From positions 1 to 37,660 of the forward strand of contig CAZLSW010000027.1 in the NCBI GenBank assembly GCA_964562375.1: 37,660 bases of DNA. The letters run 5' to 3'. This document shows positions 22,351 to 31,509 of this stretch, piece after piece (positions within the stretch are counted from its first letter, which is position 1; each line of letters opens with the position of its first letter). Origin of the DNA: JAJPXC01 sp964562375. Lineage in GTDB: Bacteria; Bacteroidota; Bacteroidia; Bacteroidales; Muribaculaceae. Position numbers and translations under genes: made by a program. The notes under the pieces are model-generated. The model made no database searches. It saw only the letters and a list, made by a program, of their open reading frames with translations, and had not been told where the DNA came from.

Positions 22351-24111
22351 TCAGTTGTAGGTGGTGCCGTTGACGACGGCGCCGCCGGAGTAGCTGATGG
22401 TGCCGCAGGTGCCGCCGCGGCCCTTGCCCACGGAAGAGGCTGTGGTGACGCCTCCGATGAAGGTGATGGTGCCGCAGGTGCTGTTCATGCCCGTGCCAAT
22501 GCCTGCTCCGTTGCTGCCGCCATAGGCCTCAATGGTGCCACCGGTGATGAGGATGTTGCCGCAGTAGGAGTATTGCCCGGTGTGGCCGTATCCGGCGCCG
22601 ATGCCTGCAGCGTTGCCGCCTGCCTTGGCATAGACCGTGCCCCCGTTGATGGTGATGTTGCCGATCGACCCGTAATAGCCCGAGCCTATGGCCGCTCCAT
22701 ATTCGCCGGTAGGGGTGGCTGAGATGGTGCCGCCGTTGATGGTGATGTCGCCGCCGTGGCCATAGCTGCCCGAGCCGATGGAGCTGGAGTAGGCGCCGCT
22801 CACGGCCGTGATGTTGCCGCCGTTGATGATGATGTTGCCGCTGTTGAGCCGGGTGCAACCACCGATGGCTGCCGAACTGTAGGTGCCCGCCTTGGCGTAG
22901 AGCGAGCCGTCGCCCTCGATGGTGACGGTGCAGCCCTCCTCGACGAAGATGGCACAGGCGTCGAGATAGGGCGAGCCGGTGCCACGGTCGGTCTGCAGGC
23001 TGTTGTTGCCGGTGAGGTGGACCGTGGCGTCGCCGCTCACGGTGATCACGTTGAGATTGGTGAGCGAGGCGGTTACGTTGCGCAGCTCCAGGTAGGCGCC
23101 GTCCTCCACGGTCACGGCCCCCTCGAGCGTTCCCTCGATGTATCGGAGGGTGTTGGCCGCGATGGTGTATGTGCCATCGGCGTTGGGCTCGGCCTTCTGC
23201 AACGCCTGGGGTTCCAAGATGTCAGAGTTGGTGTCGTCGGTTGTCCAGTCGGAGACGGTGACGGTGCACTCGAGGGAGGTCTTGGTGACGGTGAAGATGT
23301 AGCGGTATTTCTTGCCGGGCTCGAAGATGACGGCTTCGGACGGCGCCCAGGAGAGCTCGGTGCCGTCGGTGAAGTTGAACAGGAAGAGAGTTTGGCCGGC
23401 GGGGTGGGTGCCGGGGAGCACGATGCACTCGTTGATGTCGGGGGCGACATCGTGGGCCAGCGTTGTCCAGTAGTCCGAGCCCCTGCCGGTGACTGTGGCT
23501 GAAGCAGCATCTGCATCGAGGGTGATGTAGTAGTTGCGGTAGGAATTGCCAAGACGCAACTGCTCCAGTTCATCCGCGAGCCAGCCCTCAGCTCCTCCGG
23601 CCTCCGTGAGCTGCACTTCAACCTTGGAGAGGAGGTGCTTGAAGTCGAGGTTCACAGCCGAGGTGGTGGGCTTGACATTGGTGGCAACGGCATAGCGGAG
23701 GTCAGACTGCAGGTAGAGGTCGCTACGGCCTTGTTGCTCATAGATATAACTCTGTTGCTGCTGGTCCGGTACAGGGCTGATGCGGTTGCTGGTGCAGCGG
23801 ATGTCGACCGCGTGGCCGTTGATGGGGAAATAGAGGGGCGTGGCGGGCGTCAGCGAGCCGTCGGCGCCGGTGGTGACAGTGGTGTTGTAGAGCTCTGTGT
23901 CGTCGCTGCTGTCTGTGACGATGATGTTGAGCACGGTGCCCTCGGGGAACTGCGTGTCGAGGTGGAAGGCCTCGCGGCTCTGGGCGCCGACGGTGGCCGT
24001 CAGGCGTATCTCCAAGGCCTCGCCGTCGTTGGCCGCAGGTGACTCCACATCGTCGGAGCAGGCTGCCAGCAGCAGCGGGAGCGACAGGTATATGATGTTG
24101 CGTATTCTCAT
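22351..24111 (-). CDS. Fimbrillin-like lipoprotein A with Gly-rich beta-helix C-terminus
   Basis: 586 residues. Signal peptide and lipobox LLAAC (Cys18), acidic SDDVE after it, and Arg46 in AQSREAF. Residues to about 300 are an Mfa-like fimbrillin domain: LYFPINGHAVDI, FKHLLSKVEVQLTEAGG, ECIVLPGTHPAGQT and FEPGKKYRYIFTV ending in TVSDW. From about 330 to the end a repeat of roughly 22-30 residues appears at least six times, built on GxIxINGGxIxA followed some residues later by AAIGSG (for example GDITINGGTISA, GNITINGGTVYA, GNILITGGTIEA). This is the look of a right-handed beta-helix surface domain. It is the last gene of the array and pairs with gene B, which has the same C-terminal type. 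Confidence 0.85.
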   Translation of the reverse strand: MRIRNIIYLSLPLLLAACSDDVESPAANDGEALEIRLTATVGAQSREAFHLDTQFPEGTVLNIIVTDSSDDTELYNTTVTTGADGSLTPATPLYFPINGHAVDIRCTSNRISPVPDQQQQSYIYEQQGRSDLYLQSDLRYAVATNVKPTTSAVNLDFKHLLSKVEVQLTEAGGAEGWLADELEQLRLGNSYRNYYITLDADAASATVTGRGSDYWTTLAHDVAPDINECIVLPGTHPAGQTLFLFNFTDGTELSWAPSEAVIFEPGKKYRYIFTVTKTSLECTVTVSDWTTDDTNSDILEPQALQKAEPNADGTYTIAANTLRYIEGTLEGAVTVEDGAYLELRNVTASLTNLNVITVSGDATVHLTGNNSLQTDRGTGSPYLDACAIFVEEGCTVTIEGDGSLYAKAGTYSSAAIGGCTRLNSGNIIINGGNITAVSGAYSSSIGSGSYGHGGDITINGGTISATPTGEYGAAIGSGYYGSIGNITINGGTVYAKAGGNAAGIGAGYGHTGQYSYCGNILITGGTIEAYGGSNGAGIGTGMNSTCGTITFIGGVTTASSVGKGRGGTCGTISYSGGAVVNGTTYN

Positions 24112-24117
24112 GTCTTA

Positions 24118-25851
24118 TCAGTTTATGACGGTTGGCTCGTCGTAGGTAACTCCGTTGACGACGGCGCCGCCCGAGAAGGTGATGGTGCCGATGGTGCTGC
24201 CCCCCATAGCGCCGATGCCCCGGGCGTTGGTGGTGACCACCCCGCCGCTGATGGTGACGTCGCCGCAGGTGCAGCGGGAGTAGCCCGAGCCGATGGCATA
24301 CCCTCCCCATTCTTGTGTGGCAGTCACTTCGCCTCCAGTAATGATGATATTACCGCATACAGCGTCGTATGCGCCGGCCCCGATGGCCGATGATAGGGCA
24401 GTTTCTAATGTGACCACTGAGATAGTTCCACCGTTGATGATGATGTCGCCGCATGTCGACCCGTAGGCTCCTGCGCCAATAGAGCAGCCATCGTAGGTCT
24501 CCGCGTAGATAGTGCCTCCATTGACTGTGATGTTGCCGCAACTTGCGCCCTGGCCGGCAGAGCCGATGCCGGCCCCTTCGCTATTCCTTAGGAGAGAAAT
24601 AGAGAGCGAACCGTCGCCGTCGATCACTAGGTCAGTGTCGGCGCCCTGCACCTCGATGCCGCAGCCGGTTTGGGAAGTGGACGAGAGTGTGTTTGTGCCT
24701 GAAAGCAAAATGGTGGCATCGCCCGTGACGGTGATGGCGCTACCCTCGGCCACCGAGATGTTGACGTCGCGGAGCTCGAGTGTCGCTCCCTCAGCCACGT
24801 AGACATGGCTTGTGATGTCGCCTGTTATGTAGGCGCTCTCGCCTGCGCCGAGGTAGTAGTTGCCGTCGGCCGAGGCGCCCAGGGCTTGGTTGTAGGTGCC
24901 GAGGTTGCCGTTGGTGGTGGCGCCGTCGGCCCAGTCGGAGACGGTGTAGGTCACGTCGAGGGCGTTGGCCTTGACGGTGATGTTGAAGGAGTAGCGCTTG
25001 CCCGGCTCGAAGGTGACGTCCTGGGGGAGCTTGTAGTCGATGGTATTGGCGCCGCCGGCCACCTCGATGCGCACGAAGGTCGTGCCCTGGGCCAGGGTCT
25101 GCGGCAGGATTATGCACTCGTTGACCTCGCCGATGGCCTGCGCGGGTGTGATGTCGTAGGGGTGGTAATTCTTGTTGGGGCTAAGCGTTGTCCTGCCCTC
25201 GTTGAAGACCCATCCGGCGCAGACGGCGAGGTTGTCGCCGGGGATGTAGAAGGCGCTGACTTCTCCCGCAGTGCCGCCCCCCTCGTTGACCGTCAGCTCT
25301 ATCTTGCTGAGCATGTGGTGAAACACCAGTTCGACGGCTTCCTTCGTGGGCTTGACACCCAGGGCCTCGGCATAGCAGAAGTCGGAGTGGGCGTATTGGG
25401 CTTCATCGAATTGTGATGCACAGGTGTACATCGCGAGAGTCGGGGCTGTCACCCAGTCGAGTTCGGCAACATTGGGGGCGCCGGCCATGGCAAAGATGTC
25501 GACGGCATGGCCGTTGGCGGGGAAGTACATCGGCGTGAAGTCGCTCACGGCGACGTTGATGCCGTCAAAGGTCGTGCCCCAGCCCGAGAATGTGCCGTCC
25601 TGGTTGATGCAGGCGATGCGCTGGTAGAGTGTCTCCCGGGTCTGGCTGTCGCGCACGTAGAGCGACATGACGGTGCCCTTGCGGAACTGCGTGTCGAGCC
25701 CGTATGAGGCGCGGCTCTGCGCGCCGACGAGCGTAGGCTCGAGCCGCAGCTCCACGGCCTCGCCGTCGGCCACGGCACCCGGCTCGTCCTTGTCTGAGCA
25801 CGCCGCCAGCAACAGCGGCAGGGCCAGTATATATAGATGTTTCAGTTTCAT
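24118..25851 (-). CDS. Fimbrillin-like lipoprotein B with Gly-rich beta-helix C-terminus
   Basis: 577 residues from the ATG at 25851, which aligns with the MKLK starts of other members; another ATG two codons upstream (25857) is possible. Lipobox LLAAC (Cys18), SDKDEP patch, Arg47 in AQSRASYGLDT. Fimbrillin domain markers: MYFPANGHAVDI, FHHMLSKIELTV, ECIILPQTLAQGTTF, FEPGKRYSFNITV and TVSDWADG. The C-terminal 250 residues repeat GxIxINGGxIxx...SxIGAGAYG units (GNITVNGGTIYA, GDIIINGGTISV, GNIIITGGEVTA, GDVTISGGVVTT) and close with ITFSGGAVVNGVTYD, nearly the same closing as gene A. A and B are therefore close duplicates over the C-terminal domain. The gap to gene A is 6 bases. Confidence 0.85.
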   Translation of the reverse strand: MKLKHLYILALPLLLAACSDKDEPGAVADGEAVELRLEPTLVGAQSRASYGLDTQFRKGTVMSLYVRDSQTRETLYQRIACINQDGTFSGWGTTFDGINVAVSDFTPMYFPANGHAVDIFAMAGAPNVAELDWVTAPTLAMYTCASQFDEAQYAHSDFCYAEALGVKPTKEAVELVFHHMLSKIELTVNEGGGTAGEVSAFYIPGDNLAVCAGWVFNEGRTTLSPNKNYHPYDITPAQAIGEVNECIILPQTLAQGTTFVRIEVAGGANTIDYKLPQDVTFEPGKRYSFNITVKANALDVTYTVSDWADGATTNGNLGTYNQALGASADGNYYLGAGESAYITGDITSHVYVAEGATLELRDVNISVAEGSAITVTGDATILLSGTNTLSSTSQTGCGIEVQGADTDLVIDGDGSLSISLLRNSEGAGIGSAGQGASCGNITVNGGTIYAETYDGCSIGAGAYGSTCGDIIINGGTISVVTLETALSSAIGAGAYDAVCGNIIITGGEVTATQEWGGYAIGSGYSRCTCGDVTISGGVVTTNARGIGAMGGSTIGTITFSGGAVVNGVTYDEPTVIN

Positions 25852-25860
25852 AGTCATGGC

Positions 25861-27366
25861 TTACTTTGGGTCGTAGACCGGGCGGATGGGATACCAGTAT
25901 TTTAGTTCATTTCCGATAATCAGTCTATCACTTCCGGAAGAAAGGGTGTTTTGTTCTTTGTTAATCAATCCGTAATTAAGGCTAACGCGGTCCCCTCCGA
26001 CATAATCAAATGTGTAGAGGCAATAGAAATTAAGAGGGGTGCTTTTATAATCGGTTCCCTCATACCAATCTGTATAGGGTAGGAAAATGGATTTGCCGGT
26101 TATGAGAGATGTCACTTCCAGGCAATCTACTCCATTCACACTTACGATTGTACATGTGGTATTATTTACCAAGTCTGTCCATTCCTCCAAAGTGGGAGTT
26201 CTCCATCTCGAGCCCATAATTATGGTAGCCGCATCATATTCTGAGGTCAGTACAAAATTGGTCCATTCTTCTGATGTGAGCGAAGACCAACACCACGTAG
26301 CCGAAGAAGGTCCAGGGGTAGGATCACCCCAACGGAAGTAATCACCATATCCCTCGACAGAACCAGCCCCGACATTGCGATCACACCAATAGACTGAGAG
26401 ACCCATATCGATAGCATTATATTCAGGGCCTATTTCGGGTTGGAAGATGATGTCGGTGTCGTCGGTGGGGAGCCAGGGGGAGACGGAGGCGGCTACGGTG
26501 AGCTGGTTGGCCGAGACGGTGACGTTGAAGCGGTACTTCTTGCCGGGCTCGAATACGAGGTCTTCCGAGGGTGCCCAGGTGATGGGGTCACCCGAGGTCC
26601 CGATGCTGATAAACTCGGTGCCGGCTGTGACGGTCTGCGGCAGGATGACGGCCTCGTTCCAGTTGTCCGTGACGGTGGTGTATTGCATATCAATGCTTGA
26701 GAGGGCGTCATCGGTAGCGATGTCGAGCCCTGAGCCGTTGAAGGTGAGGGCAGCCTGGCACTTGAGGTTGAGCAGGGAAAGGCCCGAGATGCCACCTTCT
26801 GCTCCGTCGCCTTCGATGAGCTGCACCTCGACCTTTGACATCGCGTGGTCAAACGCGAGGTTGACCGCCTCGGTGGTCTGCTTGACGCCGAGCTCCTTGC
26901 AGAAGAGCAGGTCGCTTTTGGCATACCCGCCGATAGTGGTCTGAGAATCTTCGACAGCGAAACCTGTGTTAGAGTCTTCCCAGTCGAAGTCCTTGACCCA
27001 TGCCGAGGGCCCCATCACGGCGTAGATGTCGACGGCATGGCCGTTGAGGGGAAAGTAGAGGTCGATCTTCTCGCCGGTGGAGACGGAATAGAAGTCGCTC
27101 AATTCGTCATCCCACACTTGGCAATAGATGCCGGTGTAGTAGACGGTGCCCGGGGTGTCGTGGTCGACGATATGAAGCGAGACATAGCCGCCGTCGGGCA
27201 CCTGGGTATCGGTGCGGAAGGCGCGGCTCTGCGGCGCGCCCACCGAGCAGGTCAGCGTCAGGGGCACGGCCAGGCCATCGCCCGTCACCGCGCCCGGCTC
27301 CTCATCCGACGAGCAGGCGGCCAAAAGCATCGGCAACGCTATGAGTGATATGTATTTTAGTTTCAT
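25861..27366 (-). CDS. Fimbrillin-like lipoprotein C with FISUMP-like C-terminus
   Basis: 501 residues. Lipobox LLAAC (Cys18), SSDEEP patch, Arg48 in PQSRAFRTDTQ. Fimbrillin domain: LYFPLNGHAVDIYAV, FDHAMSKVEVQLIEGDG, EAVILPQTVTAGTEF, FEPGKKYRFNVTV. From about 335 the FISUMP-like domain (Fibrobacter succinogenes major paralogue type) begins with AIDMGLSVYWCDRNVGA and continues with GDYFRWGDPTPG, SRWRTPTLEEWTDLVN and the end YWYPIRPVYDPK. The C-terminal third is less GC-rich than the rest. The first 30 bases of the gene are almost the same as in gene E. Confidence 0.85.
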   Translation of the reverse strand: MKLKYISLIALPMLLAACSSDEEPGAVTGDGLAVPLTLTCSVGAPQSRAFRTDTQVPDGGYVSLHIVDHDTPGTVYYTGIYCQVWDDELSDFYSVSTGEKIDLYFPLNGHAVDIYAVMGPSAWVKDFDWEDSNTGFAVEDSQTTIGGYAKSDLLFCKELGVKQTTEAVNLAFDHAMSKVEVQLIEGDGAEGGISGLSLLNLKCQAALTFNGSGLDIATDDALSSIDMQYTTVTDNWNEAVILPQTVTAGTEFISIGTSGDPITWAPSEDLVFEPGKKYRFNVTVSANQLTVAASVSPWLPTDDTDIIFQPEIGPEYNAIDMGLSVYWCDRNVGAGSVEGYGDYFRWGDPTPGPSSATWCWSSLTSEEWTNFVLTSEYDAATIIMGSRWRTPTLEEWTDLVNNTTCTIVSVNGVDCLEVTSLITGKSIFLPYTDWYEGTDYKSTPLNFYCLYTFDYVGGDRVSLNYGLINKEQNTLSSGSDRLIIGNELKYWYPIRPVYDPK

Positions 27367-27375
27367 ATGCTCAGC

Positions 27376-28707
27376 TTATTTGTCGTGGACAAGGCGGACA
27401 TTCACTGTAGAAGTAGAAGGTATGTATGTATTATACCAACTGCCATATACATCCTGAGCCGCGACAAAGGCCATATATGCAACTTCATAGCGTTCATGAG
27501 GTGTGGAGGTGGCGAATAATCCGTAACCGTAAATTGTCAATGTATTTCCGGTAGTAAGCGATGTAAAAATCACGTCATTGCCCGAGTAGGCAATCTCGCA
27601 AGCGTTTACAAGGTCTATATATTCTTGTTGAGTTGGCACGCGCCAACCTACCCAGTCGCCCCAGTTTAAGTTGTCAATAACATCAGCTTCAAGGGCATTT
27701 GTGTTTGCCCAATAGATGCCGTTACCCATGTCTACGGCGCGGGAGTCGGAGAATGACGGGATTTCCGGGGTTACTTCGTCGGTGAAGTCGGAGCCGTCGG
27801 CCCAGTCGGCGACGGTGTAGGTAACGGTGAGCTCGTTCTGCGAGAGGGTGAGGTTGAAGCAGTAGCGCTTGCCGCTCTCGAAGGTGATGTCGGCCGTGGG
27901 CTTGTAGGTCCACTCGCCGCCGTCGGCGGTGAACTTCAGCAGCGCCGTGCCGGCCGCGACGGTCTGCGGCACGACGATGGCCTCGTTGACCTCCCCGACG
28001 GCCGCCTGCATGGCGATGGGGCCCTCGGAGCCGTCCTCAGGTGTGATGATGGCCGTGGGAGCGTCGGCATCGAGCACGAAGGTGTAGGCAGTCTTGGTGT
28101 TGGTGATGTCTAATGTGCGAGTGGCGTTCGTCAGGAAGTCGGCGTCGCCACTGCCCTCGGTGACCACCACCTCGACCTTCGACATAAGGTGGTGGAACTC
28201 CAGGTTGATGGGTTCGCGTGAGGCCTTGTTGCCCTTCGACACGGCATAGCAGAGGTCGCCACAGGCATAGCCGTCGGTGTCGGTGGCGTCGGACACGAAA
28301 TAGCGCTGCGGCGCGTGGCCCGGTATGGGATAGAACTCGAAGCCTCCGCCAAAGTTGGGTGACAGCTTGGTGGCGATGGCGTAGACATCCACCGCGTCGC
28401 CATTGATGGGATAGTAGATGGCGTTAGGGGCGTCGGAGAGCGAGCCGTCGGCCAGCACCGTACGCTCGTTGGAGCCCAGCAGCGTGTTGTCGACGGCGTT
28501 GTAGACGTGATAGGCCATCACTGCGCCCTCGGCGAGCGACCGGTCGAGCCCGAAGCTCGCGCGGCTGCGCGACTGTCCGGCCACAGTGGCGCGCACCTGC
28601 ACCTCTATGGACTCGCCATCGTTTTGCGATGCTCCCGGCTCGTTGTCATTGCTGCACGCCGCCAGCATCAGCGGCAGCGCCAACAGATATATCTTCTTGA
28701 GTTGCAT
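27376..28707 (-). CDS. Fimbrillin-like lipoprotein D with FISUMP-like C-terminus
   Basis: 443 residues. Lipobox LMLAAC (Cys18), SNDNEP patch, Arg47/Arg49 in GQSRSRASFGLD. Fimbrillin domain: IYYPINGDAVDVYAI, FHHLMSKVEVVVTEGSGD, EAIVVPQTVAAGTAL, FESGKRYCFNLTL, TVADWADG. The C-terminal 125 residues are a short FISUMP-like domain: RAVDMGNGIYWANTNALEA, LNWGDWVGWRVPTQQEYIDL and the ending VNVRLVHDK. That ending is shared with genes F and G, also at base level. A repertoire adhesin is likely; ligand unknown. Confidence 0.85.
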   Translation of the reverse strand: MQLKKIYLLALPLMLAACSNDNEPGASQNDGESIEVQVRATVAGQSRSRASFGLDRSLAEGAVMAYHVYNAVDNTLLGSNERTVLADGSLSDAPNAIYYPINGDAVDVYAIATKLSPNFGGGFEFYPIPGHAPQRYFVSDATDTDGYACGDLCYAVSKGNKASREPINLEFHHLMSKVEVVVTEGSGDADFLTNATRTLDITNTKTAYTFVLDADAPTAIITPEDGSEGPIAMQAAVGEVNEAIVVPQTVAAGTALLKFTADGGEWTYKPTADITFESGKRYCFNLTLSQNELTVTYTVADWADGSDFTDEVTPEIPSFSDSRAVDMGNGIYWANTNALEADVIDNLNWGDWVGWRVPTQQEYIDLVNACEIAYSGNDVIFTSLTTGNTLTIYGYGLFATSTPHERYEVAYMAFVAAQDVYGSWYNTYIPSTSTVNVRLVHDK

Positions 28708-28719
28708 ATAGTCAGAATA

Positions 28720-30108
28720 TTAATACTTGTATAGTCGCATATAAGCGGTATAAACATCACCCTCAGAAATATAAATGTATTCCTCAGAGTAGGAGCCATT
28801 GGCAATCTTGACAATCTCCCACTGATCAGGGCCCATGGCGTTGCCGGTCCAGTAGTCGCCATCGGGGATGAACAGCGTGTTGCCGTTGGCGGTGAAGTTG
28901 ACGCCATGCACGCCATTAACCGTGGCCTCTGCTTGGGTCGTATAGTGCTTTAACTCAAACCAACTGGCGGTGGTTGGCACCTCCCATCTGTCAGTCAAGT
29001 TACTCTCCCATGTGAAAAGGTCTTCGAAACTATATATGGGGCGCATGTCCATCTCATCCCATCCTGTTTCTATCGCTGTGAAGGTAATGGCTTCGCCCAT
29101 GAGGTTGAAATAATCGGCGTTGTAGTTATAGCGTGCCCACTTCCCGGCAGCGCCAAGATCGATGACGGGGTCTGGTTCCTCAGCGTCGGGTTTGACCGAG
29201 ATATCGGTGTCGGAGGCGCCGGAGGTCCAGTCGTTGACGGTGAGGGTGACTTGAAGCTGGTGGGCCTGGACGGTGAGGTTGAAGACGTAGCGCTTGCCGG
29301 GGAGGAAGGTGTAGTCTGTCGCGGGGCACCATGCGAGGTAGCCGTCGGCGAATGAGACCTTTACCAGCTCGGTGTTGGCGGCGACGGTCTGGGGCACGAG
29401 GATGGCCTCGTTGACGGTGCCCACCTCGTGCTGCATGGCGATGCTGGCGACAGCGCCCTGCGCCGTGACGGTGCAGGCGTCACCCTGCGCCAGCATGTTT
29501 GCGCCGGTGAGGGTGTTCTCGATGGAGAGACCGGCAATCTGGTCCGTGGCGCCGGCGCCTTCGGTGAGCATCACCTCCACCTTGCTCATCTGGTGGGTCA
29601 GGGGAAGGTTGACGAGTCCCTTGGTGGGAGGCACCGAGGCGCGGTAGCCGAAGCAGATGTCGTTGGCGGCATAGCCCCCGGGGGTTGTCTGGTCGGCGGT
29701 GAGGGTGAAGTCGAGTCCGTCGGTCGACGTGACGGCTTGGACTTGCGCCTCGGTGAGCATGCCCGCCACGGCGGCGATGTTGACCGGTGCGCCGCTGAGC
29801 GGGAAGTAAAGCTGCGGGTTGCTGCCGTAGAGCGAGATGGCCCCGGAGGCGTCGGCCACGTAGACGGCCTGCGTGGTGCTGTTGTCGCCGGTATCCTCGA
29901 CGGTGACGCCTACGAGCGCACCCTCGGCCAACTGCGTGTCGTACTCGCCTGCGCGGCCCAAAGCCATGTTTTGGCCCGACAGCGAGTAGCCCAGCTCGAT
30001 GGCCACAGCCTCGTCGCCGCACTCCACGCCCGGCTCGCTGTCGCTCGAACAGCCCGCCAGGAGCACAGCCAGCGGCAACCCTATGAGTGATATATATTTC
30101 AGTTTCAT
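28720..30108 (-). CDS. Fimbrillin-like lipoprotein E with divergent C-terminal domain
   Basis: 462 residues from the ATG at 30108; this start lines up with gene C, while the longer reading would need GTG. Lipobox LLAGC (Cys20), SSDSEP patch, Arg52 in LGRAGEYDTQ. Fimbrillin domain: LYFPLSGAPVNIAAV, LTHQMSKVEVMLTEGAGA, EAILVPQTVAANTEL, FLPGKRYVFNLTV, TVNDWTSG. The C-terminus (about 325-462) starts PVIDLGAAGKWARYNYN like a FISUMP domain, keeps WEVPTTASWFELK, but ends in a different way (YISEGDVYTAYMRLYKY). Its N-terminal block AGEYDTQLAEG-x2-VGVTV is shared with gene G. Confidence 0.83.
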   Translation of the reverse strand: MKLKYISLIGLPLAVLLAGCSSDSEPGVECGDEAVAIELGYSLSGQNMALGRAGEYDTQLAEGALVGVTVEDTGDNSTTQAVYVADASGAISLYGSNPQLYFPLSGAPVNIAAVAGMLTEAQVQAVTSTDGLDFTLTADQTTPGGYAANDICFGYRASVPPTKGLVNLPLTHQMSKVEVMLTEGAGATDQIAGLSIENTLTGANMLAQGDACTVTAQGAVASIAMQHEVGTVNEAILVPQTVAANTELVKVSFADGYLAWCPATDYTFLPGKRYVFNLTVQAHQLQVTLTVNDWTSGASDTDISVKPDAEEPDPVIDLGAAGKWARYNYNADYFNLMGEAITFTAIETGWDEMDMRPIYSFEDLFTWESNLTDRWEVPTTASWFELKHYTTQAEATVNGVHGVNFTANGNTLFIPDGDYWTGNAMGPDQWEIVKIANGSYSEEYIYISEGDVYTAYMRLYKY

Positions 30109-30117
30109 AAGCACAGG

Positions 30118-31500
30118 TTATTTGTCGTGGACGAGGCGGATGTTGGAGTAGTTGCCGGTCACCCGTCCACTTATATCCCACATGCCATAGTAGGCATCTT
30201 CAGGACATATGCAATAGATATATCCGTCCATCCCATCGACGGCCGTTGAGGTAGGATACCTGCCTCTCATACTGAGACTAAGAGTATTCTCCCCGTCAGA
30301 ATATACCATCTGTCTCGTGTCCCAATCCTGGGTCCAAAGCGAAATCTCGGAAAACAGTTCCTGGAACTCTGCGAGGGTAGGCAGACGCCAGCCTTCCCAG
30401 GCGCTCCAGTTGATGTCAGCTATGGCGCCGTAGCTCACAGCATCGACATTGGCCCAGTAGACGCTCATTCCTAAGTCTACGGCGCGGGGGTCGTTGAACT
30501 CGGTTGGGGTCACGAAGTCGATGTCGGTGGTGGTGCCGTCGCTGTTCCAGGCGGCAAGGGTGTAGTCGACCGAGAGGCCGTTGGCCTGCACGGTGATGTT
30601 GAAGCGGTACTTGTAGCCACCGGCAAACACAAGGTCTGAGGACGGGGCCCAAGTGAACGTCGTACCGTCTTTTAGCTTCACCTGAATCAGTTCCGTCCCG
30701 CCAGCGATGGTCTGCGGGATTATAATTGCCTCGTTCCAGTCATCTGCACCTACAGTGATCTGCATGTTGATATCTGTAGTCCGAGAACCATATGGGGCAC
30801 ACTGAAATCCGTCGGCCTCACTCCATGTCCACATGCCCTCACCGGCCACGTTGGTAAGAGTAAGTCCCGATATCTTGCCGGTGGCGCCGAGGCCCTCGTT
30901 TAGCTGCACCTCGATTTTCGACATCCTGTGCTCGAAGACCAAGGATATCGGCTCCGTTGACGCCTTAACGTCAAGAGCCGTGGCATAAAGTATGTCGTCG
31001 AATGCGAAAATATATTCCATGTCCTGATTGACCTCAATCAAGGAGCTGACACTGGAGCCTTCCTGGAACTCAAACTCGGAGATATACGGGTGATGAGTTG
31101 CCACTGCGTAGATATCCACGCTATGCCCATTAAGAGGGAAGTAGAGGTTGAACAAATCTCCTTCTAACTTCGTCTCGGATCCTATAAACTCCGGATAAAA
31201 GTCAGTGACTATTCCGGATGTACTGATCTTTCCATACGCCTTGGAATAGAGAATTTCTTGGGTCTGATGGTCTTTCACCATTACTTCTATAATGCACTCT
31301 TCATAGAAGCTCTCGTCGAGGCCGAAGGGGGTGCGGCTCTCTACCTGGGCGGTTAGGGAGGCGGTGAGGCGGATTTCGACGGGCTCGGTGGTGGCGTCGG
31401 TGGCCGCAGGCTCGTCGCTGGAGGAGCAGCCGGTGAAGGCGACGGCTGTCGCGCCGAGCAGCAGCCCGAGCGCAAAGCGTGATATTTTCTGTGTCTTCAT
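30118..31500 (-). CDS. Fimbrillin-like lipoprotein F with FISUMP-like C-terminus
   Basis: 460 residues. The signal peptide is longer than its neighbours' and the lipobox is FTGC (Cys25), followed by SSSDEP and Arg56 in VESRTPFGLDES. Fimbrillin domain: LYFPLNGHSVDIYAV, FEHRMSKIEVQLNEGLG, EAIIIPQTIAGGTEL, YKYRFNITV. The FISUMP-like part starts at about 340 (RAVDLGMSVYWANVDAV), has INWSAWEGWRLPTLAEFQEL and ends SNIRLVHDK, like D and G. The middle of the gene is visibly less GC-rich than the flanks. Confidence 0.85.
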   Translation of the reverse strand: MKTQKISRFALGLLLGATAVAFTGCSSSDEPAATDATTEPVEIRLTASLTAQVESRTPFGLDESFYEECIIEVMVKDHQTQEILYSKAYGKISTSGIVTDFYPEFIGSETKLEGDLFNLYFPLNGHSVDIYAVATHHPYISEFEFQEGSSVSSLIEVNQDMEYIFAFDDILYATALDVKASTEPISLVFEHRMSKIEVQLNEGLGATGKISGLTLTNVAGEGMWTWSEADGFQCAPYGSRTTDINMQITVGADDWNEAIIIPQTIAGGTELIQVKLKDGTTFTWAPSSDLVFAGGYKYRFNITVQANGLSVDYTLAAWNSDGTTTDIDFVTPTEFNDPRAVDLGMSVYWANVDAVSYGAIADINWSAWEGWRLPTLAEFQELFSEISLWTQDWDTRQMVYSDGENTLSLSMRGRYPTSTAVDGMDGYIYCICPEDAYYGMWDISGRVTGNYSNIRLVHDK

Positions 31501-31509
31501 AGGCGCGGG

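Noticed and set aside
22351..24950. Tandem repeat DNA in the tails of fimbrillins A and B
   Set aside because: The repetition is at protein level (GxIxINGGxI units) with diverged codons; it is not a DNA-level satellite or CRISPR-like array.
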